64,000 nt of DNA from Panagrolaimus kolymaensis (lineage: Eukaryota; Nematoda; Chromadorea; Rhabditida; Panagrolaimidae), in assembly GCA_028622995.1 (NCBI GenBank), contig JAJQJQ010000024.1, forward strand, positions 3,162,001 to 3,226,000, written 5' to 3'. Positions 21,493 through 34,011 of this stretch are shown here, one piece after another. Under the pieces are notes generated by a model. The model made no database searches, was not told the origin of the DNA, and was given only the letters and a program-made list of their open reading frames with translations. Position numbers and translations under genes: made by a program. Each line of letters begins with the position of its first letter. Positions within the stretch are counted from its first letter, which is position 1.

Positions 21493-22780
21493 TTTTAGCT
21501 TCCTAATCGTCACCATAGGATCCGTTTTGAAAAATATTATTGAAAATGGATGTAAAAATGCATAAAAAATGATAAAAATAAAGCTCTTTTGCCCTGGAAT
21601 TTTTTTTGTAATTCAAATCGTTTTAAATAAGATTAAATATCTCAAGCCCTTGCTTGATGCATCAGATAATTTGGTTGAAGGTCTTAATTGGTATGCGATT
21701 CAAAATCCTCTTGGCATTAATTATTAAAAATAATAAGAAAAATATTTTGATAAAAAAATCCATATGCTTTATTGAACTCCGTAACTCAAAACGAGATTCA
21801 CTAATGTCTTCCTCTATGTTTGTTGAACATAAACACATTGGTATGTTTGGAATTAAAAAATTTTGAATTGCGACTATTTTTTTTCTTTCCACAAATTTTT
21901 AGTTTATTTTTTTAACAATGAAAATGTATGTCAAAAGTAACTCGCTCCCTCAATTAAAGAGATATGAAATTTCGATGTGAACGTGTTTATCGTGTCCTAT
22001 TTTTTTGTTCAAAGCCACATAGCTCAATCAGAACATTAACTTTTGCTATTGAAAACAGACGAGGTTTTTTATGAATAAATTAGAGACAGGTGTTTGGAAA
22101 ATTAGAATAATTTGATAATTAATTGAATGAATTAATGATTCATTTATTTTTGTTTGGTTATTAAAATTCAAAAACATTAAATATTACTTTTTTTGAAAAA
22201 AGTTTTATTTCCAATGATTTTCATGGATTTCCATTTTTTCATAAAAACTTTAAAACATTTATTCGCATGGATCAAAATTTTATGAATTGTGTGTTGGATT
22301 TTTAAGTGACATTGTAATAATGAAATCTCAGACTTATTTATTTAATAAAGAATTGTTTCAAGAAAAATAAGGATCTTTGGATGGGAGAATATCTAAAATC
22401 TTTAACACCAAAATGTGATGATTTGATTATAAGAATTTTTTGCGAGCGAGACTTTCTTTATTTTTAATTTCAACAAGCTTCCACCACTAATTTTTAACCA
22501 TCAGCTTCAACTGATTTCCATTGTATTTATATAATTAGAGTTTTGATGGCTTTGTGATTAATTAATTTACTGTTAACAAAAAGTTTTCATATTTAAGTTT
22601 GTTTTATAAAGCATTTTTTGGTGACGATGCACAATCTCTCACCATTCATTTATTTATTATATTTATCTTTTTTTCTATGACTTTCTATAGTTAACAAAAA
22701 ATAGTGAGCAATAAATATGAAACTCGGCCTTTCTTTATTTGTTATGGCAAAAGAAAAAGGAAAAATGCCATTTTATTGTT
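21493..22780. other. Intergenic, AT-rich
   Basis: 1.3 kb of spacer between the shared 49-bp sequence and the first SL RNA gene. The last 100 bp should hold that gene's promoter, but no proximal element can be named from sequence alone. Confidence 0.4.
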
Positions 22781-22890
22781 GGTTAATTACCCTACAATTT
22801 TAAGGTAATCATTAATATCCAGCTCTTTTTTAAGCGGCAGTAAAAAAAAGTAAATAAATTTTGGAAAGTTTCACTTTAAACAAGCGAAAC
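22781..22890 (+). ncRNA. Spliced-leader RNA, SL2-like variant
   Basis: The 24-nt leader starts GGTTAATTACCCTAC and ends TTTTAAG, directly followed by a GTAATC splice donor at 22805. The leader's TTAATTACC can pair with GGTAATCATTAA just after the donor, forming the conserved first stem with the splice site inside it. Near the 3' end is an Sm-type site (AAATTTTGGA), then a final hairpin GTTTCACTT/AAGCGAAAC. Length (110 nt) and plan match nematode SL RNAs, which donate the leader to mRNAs. The AAG ending recalls SL2-type leaders, but the function is inferred. The 3' half is nearly identical to the gene at 24923. Confidence 0.85.
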
Positions 22891-22976
22891 AAAAATATTT
22901 TAAAATCAAACAATTATTGATTTCAATTACAAAACTAATTATTCTGAATTTTGGAAGATGAAAAAAAATGAAAAAA

Positions 22977-23094
22977 GCTTGGAGCACTCGAGATTCCCAG
23001 GAGGTCTCCCATCCAAGTACTAATCGAGCCCAGCAGTGCTTAACTTGCCAGATCGGACGGGATGGCGTGCTTTCACTGCGGTATGACCCCAAGC
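22977..23094 (-). rRNA. 5S ribosomal RNA
   Basis: On the minus strand the 118-nt sequence begins GCTTGGGGTCATACCGC and ends GTGCTCCAAGC, with closing ends that pair as helix I. The highly conserved core CACGCCATCCCGTCCGATCT, followed by GGCAAGTTAAGC, and then GTACTTGGATGGGAGACC, is unmistakable. It carries the internal pol III control region. Downstream on the minus strand runs of T provide a terminator. It converges with the SL RNA gene ending 86 bp away, recalling the linked 5S/SL1 arrangement known in C. elegans. Only one copy is visible here, so it is a dispersed or edge copy rather than a tandem array. Confidence 0.96.
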
Positions 23095-23478
23095 GAATGA
23101 CTATCTTTTTATGTTGCTGATAAACCAAATGAACACCAAATAAGAAAAAAAATGAATGAAAACGAATGAAGAAAAAAAATGACGACACAAAAAAGTGCAT
23201 CATTTTTTTCAAACAGACAAAAATTAATGTTTGAAAAAGGATAAAAATTTAATGAAAGTAAAAAGTTTGAGAAAACTTTTCAGAATAATCATGATTTGAA
23301 AAACAACAAATTTAATTGACCATAGTTTTTTAAATTTTAATCCCATATTTTTTTTGTTTTGCAACTTTGAAATGTTTTTTTATTAAAACATTAATTTATG
23401 CAATATTTTTTTGTTTTAAAAAAACAATGGCTGATTATTTTTTGATCAAAAATATGGTATTCTATCACCAAAAAAGCT
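23095..23478. other. Intergenic
   Basis: Upstream flanks of the 5S gene (minus) and of the secreted-protein gene (plus). AT-rich; no further feature seen apart from the TATA box listed next. Confidence 0.4.
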
Positions 23479-23488
23479 TATATAAAAG
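23479..23488 (+). promoter_or_regulatory. TATA box (TATATAAAAG)
   Basis: TATATAAAAG lies 51 bases before the start codon at 23539, the correct distance for a short-leader gene transcribed from about 23510. Confidence 0.6.
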
Positions 23489-23538
23489 CGGCATCAATTT
23501 TTTAAAAATTCATATCATTTATTTGATTGAATCCAAAA

Positions 23539-24602
23539 ATGTTTAACAAAGCAGCATCGCTTATTATTGTGCTACTATCTGTGAGTGCATTCTCATCTGC
23601 AGCACCTACCGATAATCTTCTTGAAGGCCTTCTTGGTCGCGGCAGTGGTGGTGGAGTAACTGTTCCATCATTACCTTCAGATACATCTGGTTCAGCTGGA
23701 CTTGCTGGTGGATTAGATGGTTTATTAGGTGGCCCAGATGGAATTTTATCCATTCTTAAAGTTTTGCCCCTTAATGCTGGTTTGGATGGACTTGTTGGAG
23801 ATGTTGTACGAGTGGTTCGTGTACTTCTCGATCAAGTCATAAACATTCTTGAACAATTACTTCCAGGTTTATCTCAAATTCAATTGGATGAATTATCTAA
23901 ATTACTTGCAAATGAAAATTTGACCCATTCAGAAATTTTACAAGAAATTGATGGTTGGGTTAGCGGACAAAAAGATGTCAACCTTACGAATTTATATAAT
24001 TCCATTAAGGAAGATGTTCAAGGCAAAGTTGGATCAACCCTTGATAGCGTACAAAAAATTGCTAATAACCTTTCACCCGAACTTGGAGATTTTGTTAAAC
24101 AACTTGCTGTAAGTTCAATAATCAATGGAAGCATAAAAAATAATAATAAATAATAATTAAATTGTAGGATATCATCAATAATGACGCTTTGACTTTACTT
24201 GATCAAGATAAAGCTATTGGAAATTTAGTTTCAAATCTTCTCACCAATATTCAAAAACTTCTTGATCAACTTTTAAAAGATCTTGGAAGCCTCCTCAATC
24301 TTAATAATCTCAATCTTAAAGGTCTCCTCCAAGTTGATAGCATCCTTAATGGCTTACTTGGAAATGGTTTAACTGGAATTGTTGAAACCGTTAAAAAACT
24401 ATTAAACATCCTAACCGGTGGCCTTCTTGGAACTGATTTATTGAATGGCCTTTTAAGTCCTGAAGGACTTTTATCAAGCATTTTGGGAAATGACGGACTT
24501 TTGGGTGGATTATTGGAAAATAATGGCATCTTAGGTGGAGTATTAGGTGGCAATGGAGGTAATGGTGGTGGACTTTTAAGTGGTCTTTTAGGTAAAAAAT
24601 AA
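23539..24602 (+). CDS. Secreted Leu/Gly-rich hydrophobic-repeat protein
   Basis: Two exons, 23539-24108 and 24168-24602 (phase 0), encode 334 residues. The start MFNKAASLIIVLLSVSAFSSA is a signal peptide, probably cut before APTDN. The mature protein is built of short amphipathic Leu-rich stretches with Gly and Asn (GLLGGPDGILSIL, LLDQLLKDLGSLLNLNNL). It ends in a Leu/Gly/Asn repeat (GLLGGLLENNGILGGVLGG) and GLLGKK. It has no cysteines in the mature part and one or more Asn-x-Thr sites (ENLT). Comparable secreted repeat proteins are frequent in nematodes, often highly expressed in gut or gland tissue, but I do not recognise a named family. It lies between the two SL RNA genes, on their strand, and has its own TATA box. 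An AATAAA follows at about 24655. Confidence 0.85.
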
Positions 24603-24922
24603 ATATTTAATAATGTAATTACTAATTTATTGTAAATATTACTGTGTTTCAATGAATAAATCAATCAGCATTCTAAATATTTAAATAACTAAAAAGCAAA
24701 ATGAAATGATATCAAAATTTTCTTTGAAAAAAAATAAGTGAGCGACGACAACCGACAGACATTTTTTTTCTCCACCTTTTTGTGCGTTTTATCTTCCTTT
24801 CTCTCTTTTTTCTGTATATCTATGGTTGAATAGGAAAGAGAATGAATAACTAAATAAAAACCAAACGCATCCTTCCTTATTTTATATTTTGATAGAAAAA
24901 GAATGAAAAAGAATTTATCTTC

Positions 24923-25030
24923 GGTTTAATTACCCAAATTTTGAGGTAATAATTAAATTCCAGCTCTTTTTAAAGTGGCTTTGGAAAAATTAAAATAAAT
25001 TTTGGAAAGTTTTGCTTTTTTAAGCGAAAC
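24923..25030 (+). ncRNA. Spliced-leader RNA, SL1-like
   Basis: The 23-nt leader starts GGTTTAATTACCCAA and ends TTTTGAG. It differs from canonical nematode SL1 by one inserted base and a G-to-A change. The splice donor GTAATA follows at 24946. TTTAATTACC pairs with GGTAATAATTAAA downstream (one bulge) to form stem I. An Sm-type site (AAATTTTGGA) and a 3' hairpin with GTTT.GCTT/AAGCGAAAC complete the RNA at about 108 nt. The body is clearly related to the SL RNA at 22781. This is the molecule that would trans-splice most mRNAs of the species. Whether this copy is expressed cannot be judged, since no proximal promoter element was identified. Confidence 0.9.
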
Positions 25031-25601
25031 AAATATTTATAAAAAAGCAATTGTCTTGATTTCTCAGCATGATTGCATCCAATCCATTCGGGTTTTGTTT
25101 TGCACAAGCATTGGTTCCCCATAAAAAAAACTAAACCCTCTAGAAGATGGAAACCTTGACGTGGTTAGAGGGCTCACTATCAAGTATCTTATTTGATAAA
25201 TCAATATCCAGTACAACAAAACAAAATTGCTTATTATTGAGAAAGAGAAAAATATTTTTTTATAGAATTTCTTTAAACTGATATACGTCATAAAAGAAAG
25301 TAAGGTGAACAACATTTCTAAAGAATCATCTTTGGTAATGTAAATTTTCATCAGCTTCAGAGCGACTATCATCAACATTAACCATTGTGAAACCAGCTTA
25401 TCAAACAAGAATATGATAATAAAAGTTCATAAGTGTTTAGCATTTGTGTAATGCATATTAATGCTTCCAAGAAATCCGAAAACGCAAAGCATAAACTTTG
25501 ATAAAGCTGAAAGTCAACAAAAAGAGTAAAAATTTATGAAACACAGCAAAAAAATCAACAAATATGTAAACAAGAATACAAAAAGAAAGAATACATCATA
25601 A
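25031..25601. other. Intergenic with a possible structured RNA
   Basis: Downstream flank of the SL RNA gene. At 25136-25172 a perfect 7-bp stem, CCCTCTA/TAGAGGG, closes a 23-base loop in a less AT-rich stretch (25070-25180) that looks constrained. On the minus strand at about 25390 an ATG opens a short, codon-like frame (MVNVDDSRSEADENLHYQ) that soon stops. No gene could be built from it. Confidence 0.35.
25418..25466 (-). repeat. 49-bp sequence shared with 21444-21492
   Basis: Second copy of the TTTAGCATTT(G)TGTAATGCA...ATTAATGCTT sequence, same orientation, about 44/49 identical. Here it lies about 30 bp upstream of the short minus-strand frame near 25390. Confidence 0.55.
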
Positions 25602-26332
25602 TCATTCTTCAAAATCATCACGAATATTGTTATAACTTTCAACATGTTTCTTGATCTTTGAAGCATTAGCCCATGTAACGAGATCGCTCATAGTTCGAGT
25701 AACAAGAAAAGCTGGATCTGTAACCAATTCAGCACCAATTCGTACATGACCTTGTTCAACAAATTGAGCAGCTTGAGCGATATCTTTACACATCTTTTCA
25801 TGAACTAATACTGATGCAAGACGTCGACGACAAAATGATGAAGCTGAGATAGTATCACATCGTTCCAATGAATCAATTGAAGGAATAAGTCCCATATTGA
25901 AGAGTTTAGCCAAAAGTTTTTGTGTTAGCTTCTTTTTGTTTGGATTCTTATCAGGTAAATCACGAATTAGTTGAGCGATATCACGAATCTGAAAAAAAGA
26001 GAAATGAGTGTATATTTTAACATAACAAGCAAAGAAACAAAAGCAAAAGCTAGAATTATAACGATAACTGGAAGCTTTATATAGATGCCACTCTCTGTTT
26101 CAACGACACCATTAACACTCATAGACATTATTATATATTCTCTCAAAAACAAAATAAAGATAAAGCAACCAACCTGTCTTGCAAGAGTATTATAAGTACT
26201 ATAATGTTCACGCTTTCGAATAGCAAATTTTCTTAGAATTTTTCCTTCATGTACATTGTTATCACTCTTCCAGTTTACGAAATCAACCTTCTTGAGAAGC
26301 TTCTGTTCATGATATTTGAGTTTACGAACCAT
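25602..26332 (-). CDS. imp-3: U3 small nucleolar ribonucleoprotein IMP3
   Basis: Exons 26174-26332 and 25602-25988 (phase 0, 185-bp intron) encode 181 residues, matching IMP3 (about 184 in animals). The start MVRKLKYHEQKLLKKVDFVNW is the conserved IMP3 N terminus. The second exon opens IRDIAQLIRDLPDKNP and carries the S4-type RNA-binding domain (residues about 107-165: CRRRLASVLVHEKMC, AAQFVEQGHVRIG, DPAFLVTR). IMP3 pairs with IMP4 and MPP10 in the small-subunit processome and helps U3 snoRNA anneal to pre-18S rRNA in the nucleolus. No missing residues are obvious. The 5' end faces an 11-kb gene-poor region. Confidence 0.95.
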
Positions 26333-29300
26333 TGTTGAAATAATAAATATCTGAAAATTGCAAAGTTTCAGAAGAATGCAAGAAAGCAACAAAAAAATGG
26401 GAAAACAATTTTTTAAGCAAAAAACGTTTTACGTTGAAAACATTTTGCCAATTTAACGGGGAAATTCAAAAAGCAAATCGACGATTTTTTTATTAAAAAA
26501 ACCCAAAGTTTTTTTGTTGTTATTTTTATCGAAGAATCAAATAAGTTCACAACTTTAGAATCCTAAAGATTAGCTTTTCAGATAATTAATGAGTTATCAA
26601 AGGGCTGATGAAATTGTTTTTAATCGTACAGAATTTTTTTTGAAAAGTTTTTTGATATGAACTTTTCTTATTTTTTACGTTTAAAAAGAAAATCCAAAAT
26701 TTGTTTCAAAATCATGATTTTTTTTAAAAATTTTTTATTATGATTTTTAGTTTTCTCCCTTAAAGTTATTTTTAGAGTCAAAATAAAAAACGTGATATTT
26801 TTCTATTTTTATAAAAAAAAACTCTCGATCCCTTCCTTTATGTTCCAGTGACTTTTCTTGGTTTATTAAAATAAATTTTCCGCATGTTTCATTCATTCAC
26901 ATTTATTTTTATTAATAAAGAAACTTTTAAAAGGTTCTTTTCTTTTTTGACTTTTATTTTAATTTTATTTTTTCAAGCCGATAAATATTACTGTAAAAAA
27001 AAGAAAGAGAAAGGCAAAGGTTAAAGAACACCAAAAAATACAAAACAAAAATAATCTTTGTGCTTTTTTCATTTGTTTCTTCGCACTTCCGTTTTTTGGA
27101 TTTACTTTTTCCTTGGTCCATGAAAATACATAAATGTTTATGGTTTCTAGTGTTTTTTTTTGTTTTGTTTTTTGGAAGCCATGCAAATAAAATTTTATTA
27201 ATTAATATATTTTTTCTTCTTTTTTGTTTCTTAAGGTCAAAGGTTTTATTTTTTTCCTTTTAAATCAAAGGATTAAAAGTTATTAAAGGAAAAGAAAAAA
27301 AATAAATATTTTTATTTTTGTTTCGCTTAATTTTCTTTTGTATAAATAAATATAAAAAGGTTTCACGCTTTATTTAAAAAAGAAAGAAAAAAAGCATCCA
27401 AAATGGATTATTAAAAAATGGCTTCATTATATGGAATTTTTATAAAAAAAATTTTTTACCAGTTACTATAACACATAATAATATAAAATATAAACATGAA
27501 AAAACCTACAATAAATAAATTGGCGAGTATTTTTTTTAAGGAATCCAAAAAACATACTGTAAAGTAAAAAAATCTTTTGCAAAGTTTTTAACTTAACAGC
27601 ATCACACACCTTTTTTCTGCAAAAAAAAAAACAAAAAAAAAGACAAAAGCAATTAAAAATGTTTGGTTTGCAAGTTTTCTGTTGATAATACAGAATACAA
27701 AATCAAAAAACTGCGTATTTTTTTGGTTTGTGGTTTGATTATTTTTTTTAAGCAACCCGGAACTTATGAAAGTTTATTGTCTGTTTTTTTTTCTTTGACA
27801 CTTTATTGCATATTTCATTTTTTTCAGTGGTGTCAGTTTTTTTTTAAGTTTAATTCTAAAAGCTTAGAATTCATTGACGACGATCAAATAAATTTTTTTT
27901 GTTTGTTAAGTTTTTGTTTTTTGTGTTTTCTTACCCAACAAAAATAAATCACTTTCAAATATATCAAATATATCAAATATGTTTTTTAACTTAAAAAAGT
28001 GCTTTTTATGCACATTTTTTTTACCCTTCCTCCTTCTTACCTATTCTCAATTTCCATTCATCCATCCACCCATCGATTTAACCTTAAAAAGATAAGGTCG
28101 CTGTCATACCTACCATAAAAAATAAAGCTTTCGTGTTGTGTTTTTAATCCATGTAAAAAACACACATATTAAAAAAAAGCAAATCAAAAAAGATGATGAT
28201 TGACGTCAGTCAAGAATAAATATTATTATTATTATTACCCACCTTTTTTATGGGTTAAGTAGCTAATGAAAAAAAAGGAGAGAAAGAAAGAGTCGAAATA
28301 AAACTGCTGCTTATCAAAAAAAATTTTTTACATTCCTTAACTACCGTGACCCCAAATGTAGGCAATAAAAAACCCTAATAATGGCCTTTGAAAAAAAAGA
28401 CCAAAAATGAACTACGTTTTGATTTGAAAAATTTTAGAATCTTTGCTTTGCGTGTTTTTGTCTTTCATGATTTTTGATGCATGCATCTGTGCTTTTGGGT
28501 ATCAGTCTAAATTTTTTATAAAATATTTCATTTTTTTATTTAGAGAGACAAAGTCTTTATTTCGAGAGTTAAAGGAATCTATAAGGTTTTGATAGTCTTA
28601 AAGCTAAAGTAGATAAAATTAAAAACAGAAAATTTGAGATTCGATTTATTTATATTTTTTGGATGAAGAAAGCCTTTATGTTTTTGAATTAAATTTTAAT
28701 TTTGTGACCACAAGTTTTTTTTAACTTTTACTTTTGCGTTTCCATGATCTTCACTCTCATCTTTTATTTTTATTTATTTTTTCAAAGATTTTTTAATCTT
28801 TCCTTCCTCCTTTTTTGTATCTATATTTTTTTTATTTTATAAAAAAAGGTTTCATTCAAATATCAGATATGTTTAATCTCCCTCTCTCCATCACTTTTTA
28901 TAAAATTTATTATTAAAAAATTATTATTCCTTTAAAATACATACATAGCTTATATGTTGAAGGTGTAAATAACATATAAAAAAGGAAAGGATTTAATATT
29001 TTTTTACAGAATGCAAATCTTTTTTTTAAAAATAACTGGATTTGAATGGAAAAAAATGTTTGATATTCAAACTTTTAAAGATTTTCCAAAAATGATGTAA
29101 TTCTAATTTTTTAAAAGCTATTTTTGAGGATTATCCAAAAATGTTGTTGCAATATTTTTTTCTTCTTTTTTTAAACTTTTTTGAGTCTGTCGAAAAAAAT
29201 ACAGTACCTCCCTCAAAAAGAATAAAAATAAATAAATATACTATTATTTTTAGTTCAACGTGATTTTACTTAAAATTAAAAAAAGTTTTATTTTTCTTAT

Positions 29301-32300
29301 CAAAATTCAAATATTTACACAACTTTTTTTATAACAATTTTATTTAAGCTTTTTTCTTTTCAATAAAGAAAATGATTTTTGATTGAAATAATTTTTGTAG
29401 CCTTTTCTGTCGAAGTTTGTGATCGAAATGTGTCATTCATGTAAATTTTTCAATTTTATTAAAATCTTTCAACGTTGTTTTTATTTTCTTTACTTTTTTT
29501 CAAAGTTAAAAAAAAAGAGATGCCACACCTTTGAAATTTCTTTTTAAACAATTATTATGGAGTGAGAATGAATGTATATTGTATAGTTGCACTCATTGGA
29601 ACTTCGAATTTTTGATAATAAAAAAATAAAAATATTATAATGATGCATAGTTAATCGTCGCCCGTTTCCCTTGGCTGCGTGTTAATTTTTTTTGCCTTTT
29701 GCCAAGTATCTCATTTGGGGGACATTCAGCAAACAAAAAAAATAATTAAAATGATGCGATTTTTTTTTGAAGCTTTAATTGTTTTTGTAAATTATATTTG
29801 ATTGTTTTATTTTGTGTTTGTAAGTTTGCAGATAACCCAAAAAAAAGAATAATAGTTTTTAAGAAAAAAAAATAAAATAAAGTTAAGGATATCCTAAAAC
29901 AATTTACATAAAAAAAGGTACGATTAGCCGTTACGCGTTTTTACGCGTTTTAAGATTTACATCATTTTTTTTTATTTCTACAGTATGAAACGTTTTTTAA
30001 ATAAAAATTTTTTTCGAATTTTTATGTAATGATTGCTTTTTTTAATACAATATTTAAAATTTACTTTTTATTTTGATTGTTTCAAAATGAATTTTCAAAA
30101 CGAGAAAAAATTTATCAATTAAGCCTCAAAAAATGTATTTTTCCCGCCAAATTAATACCTTTTTTTTAAAAGTTTTAACCTTAAAAGTTAAGACAAGTTT
30201 GTTTTCTATTTTCGAATAAATTTCTTTCATTTTCTTGCGTCACAAGTTTACTTTTCTTTGGGTATATCAAATTTACATATCTCTCAATGCCAAAAAAACA
30301 AAGTTTTTTTTTGTTAATGGATCGTCGTCACCATTGTTAAACTTTTTTTATTAGATGCATTTTAAAAATTATAAAACAAAAGAAACATCAAACGTGAATT
30401 TTTAACTTTTTGAATCTTATGTAAACGAAACTTCTTAACTTTTAACTTTGCTTACGTATTTCGTCTTTGAAATGAAACCTCGAATTCTAATTTTGAACTT
30501 GTCTTTTTTTGTTTTATTCGTTGTTTTTTGCCGTGTTTATCAAAGTTTAAAAAGTATGTAATTTAATCTCTCTCTCATCTGATTACTTTGAGATTTGGTT
30601 TCAATTCAGAGAGATTTTTTTCGAATGAGAGAAACAAAATTTTTTTTATTTAGCTCTAAAAATAAACAAGGAAAAAGTATACTGTAAATTTTCTTTAAGG
30701 TTTTAAAAATGCCAGTTTTTTACAAAAATTTTCTTAATTGTTTTGTATTTTTTTTGTTCCTCGAGAAAACTAGTGCCAATTTTTTGCAGCCTTTCACTTG
30801 GCACATCCAACATCTAAACTTCCTTTTTTTTAACTTTTGCACCAAGAAAATTTGAGCCAAATTAAAACTATATTTACACCCAAGTTTCGTGAAAAAAAAT
30901 ACACTGCATCATACATCGCTGCTCATTCCCAAGATAAGGAAGATACAAATAAATGCAAATTTTTTTTGGTCAAAAACAAATAAACGTTCCACACTACAAA
31001 GGCTACAAAAATTTAGAAAAATATATAAATGAAAGAGCAAATTTTAATTTTTAAAAAACGTAATTTCATATTTTTGCTGGCGGTTTTTTGCATTTCTTGA
31101 GATTATTAATTTTAAAATTATTTTTATACACAACTTTTTTTAAATAATGAGAAAAAACAAGAAAACTTGGTTTTGCATGGATTACCTTTGATGGTACTCG
31201 ATTCCAAAAATAGCTTATCATGAATGGAGCTGCTGATTTGGATTCAGGAAAGTTTTCTTTACAATTTTTCTCCTTCCTTCTTCTAACTTTTCAAAGCAAG
31301 AAAAAAATTCCTTCTTTTTTACAGTATCTTCGAGGCAATAAATTTTTTTTTTCGCGCTGTTACTACTTCCTTTTCATAAACCCACTTTCCTTCCATAAGT
31401 AAAAAACAAAGCATTTTTTTTATTAATAAATAAATTTTTTTTGGAAGCAATTGTAAAAAAAAAATATTATTTTTCTATAAAAAGAGTTGTAAAGAATTTA
31501 TTTCTTGAGGCACATTATTACGCACGCATATTTTAGGACTTTATTAAACCCAAAAAAAGACAATTTTCTCACACTTTCATTTTTTTTTTTTGAGGCTCCC
31601 TGACTTTTAATAATCAAAGTCAAATATTATTTTAAAAAAATGCTTGAAAAAAAAAATGACATCATGCCACCTTTTTATTTTTTATTTCTTTTTCACGCTT
31701 TTCTAGTGTGAAAGAAAAAAAGGAGAAAAGAAATCTTGGAAGTCAACCAAGAAAAAAAATAGTTTGTCCTCGACGCCGCCACCGCCTTCTTAAATTCATT
31801 CTTAAATGTCATAGATTGTTTGTTGGTTTTTCATCAACCAACAACACCCACCCACCAACTAACTCAATGATCCAGGAAACTAACTACTAACATTTTTCAT
31901 TATTTCTCTTCTTTTTTTCGCCCTCGAAAAAAAGTATCCATTTACCTATAAAAAAAGATAAATGTCAATATTTTCGAAACAATTTTTATTTAATTTTTTA
32001 CATTTGGGTGGTTGGAAGAAAGATTATTTTAGGATGAAACTGAAGACGCTAATAAAATGATTTATCCTCGAAATGAAGCTTACTGATAATTATTTTAATT
32101 TTTTCTATAAATCGTTTTTAACAAAATCAAATTTTTTATAATTTTGAAACAAATTCATTTTTGGTTGGTTTATTCTCAATTTTGTTAGCATATTTTTTAC
32201 CTTCGATTTTAGGATAAAGTTTCATAAATATTTTTAATCAAACTATAAAAAGCTTAAAGCCGTATAAGGATAATCTTTCGAATGTTTTCGTAGATCACTG

Positions 32301-34003
32301 TAAATTTTTTTATATGTACGTATGTTGATTTAAAATATTAAAGCAAAGAAGAGAGTATTTAGTTATTTTTTGCTATTATTCAAATTGCTCTTGTTTGAGT
32401 GATTGATAAGTAAGTATCTTAAGTTATTAGAATAAACTTTTTTATATTTTTTTTATTTTTAAAATTAATATTATGTTTATTTTTTTAGACAGCGAATTTG
32501 CGGTAGTCTTAGTCGATTTCATTTTGATTTTAGATTTTAAAAACCCGTCTAAGATGTTAAAAGATTTTTTTAACATACATATTTTAGCTCTGAGTCAGAG
32601 AACACAAAATTATAAAAGCACAAGAAGGCTTATGACTTCTTTAATTCTGAACATGTGTATTTTAAAACACCCAAAATCCAAGTGATCCATGAAATTCTTA
32701 CTTCATTCTCAAATATTTTTTGACTCAGAAAATTATGACAATTTTGAATGATTTTTAACATTCAAACTTTGCAAGAAAAAAAAGCGACCACAGAAGATTT
32801 TTGGTTCGAATAACACAAATTAACCAATTTTTTGACATTTTTTAAAAGTTCAATCTAAATAACATGAATTTTTTTTTTGTGGATTTCACTGTTTTTTGTG
32901 CTTTGAACATTCGAGAAACATATTTCTTTCTTCTTTTTTTTGAGACCGGAAATATGGATTTCTCTTGACGTCGTCGTCATACCAAACTTTAACTTACATA
33001 TATGTAAACATACTCAAGTTTAAAATACATATGTAAATACACATTCAACTTAAACGTCAAAATACCGTAACTTTAACTCAACAATAAAATTTCTTGAGTT
33101 ACCCTTAAAACAAACCTTTAAAAAAAGGCCTTCTCCATGACATTGTGGTGAGGTCATCCTCATCATCGCCAGAAGAATAAAAAAAAGGGTTAAATATCTG
33201 TTTCCTATTCTTCCTTCCTTTATCCCTTTTTTAGGATAAAGAAAAAAACACTGTAGTTAAAGAAAGAAAAAAAATGATACATGTGTAATTTTATCTTTTT
33301 CAAGCTTTTTTTGTCGTCACAACAAAAAATTGCTTTTTATAATTTTTTAGTTGTCTTAAGTTCGACTTTTTTTTTCTTTCTTATTGTTTTTCTTAATCCC
33401 AAAAATGGTATCTGCCGGTTGTCATTAAATAATTTTTCTTTTAATTTTTATTTTATGCTTCAACAAAACGCTTTTCTTTATATTATTTTTTTCTTAAATG
33501 TTTTCTACCGAAATTTTTCTTTTTTCTTAAAGAAAAAGAAAGTCTAAAATTATAAAATAAATAATAATAGCGTAATGACCTCAAAAAAATTTTTTTTAGT
33601 CATTCTTTCTATCGTCACTACTTTTTCTTATTTATTACGGTAGATTTAAATATAGATGTAAAAGGAGATACAATTATTTATAATGGCATAGCCATTAAAA
33701 AAAATAATTACACTCATTCAATAACTCGGAATCGTGAAATATATATTTTTCTAAAGTCAAAGATTCGTTTGTTTTTTAAGGTTAAATTTTTAAAATTAAA
33801 TTATAATCTAAAGAATTTTATGAATTCAATGAAACTTAAAAAAATTACGTTTGAAAAATTATGAAATTTTCACAAAAAATAAAAAAATATTTAATTAAAA
33901 ATTATAAAAGCCCCGAAGTTACCTTTTTTTAATGGCAGTGACACGGATTTCTGTTTTGTAAAATTTGCGATTAGAAAATCACTAAAATTTGAGTTTGTTT
34001 GAG
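26333..34003. other. Long gene-poor, AT-rich region (left part)
   Basis: 7.7 kb upstream of IMP3 without a convincing exon. Short frames present are Phe/Leu/Lys-rich translations of A/T runs and lack codon bias. Minor items: a triple CAAATATAT repeat near 27955-27980, two ACGCGTTTT copies at 29934-29950, and a GTGCCAA/TTGGCAC inverted pair near 30773-30803. It could hold regulatory sequence or 5' exons of the gene at 37793, but nothing can be asserted. Confidence 0.4.
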
Positions 34004-34011
34004 CTCATTTC

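Noticed and set aside
25064..25408. 114-codon minus-strand frame
   Set aside because: It begins without an ATG and crosses the stem-loop region. Codon-like sequence near 25390 is in another frame and stops quickly.
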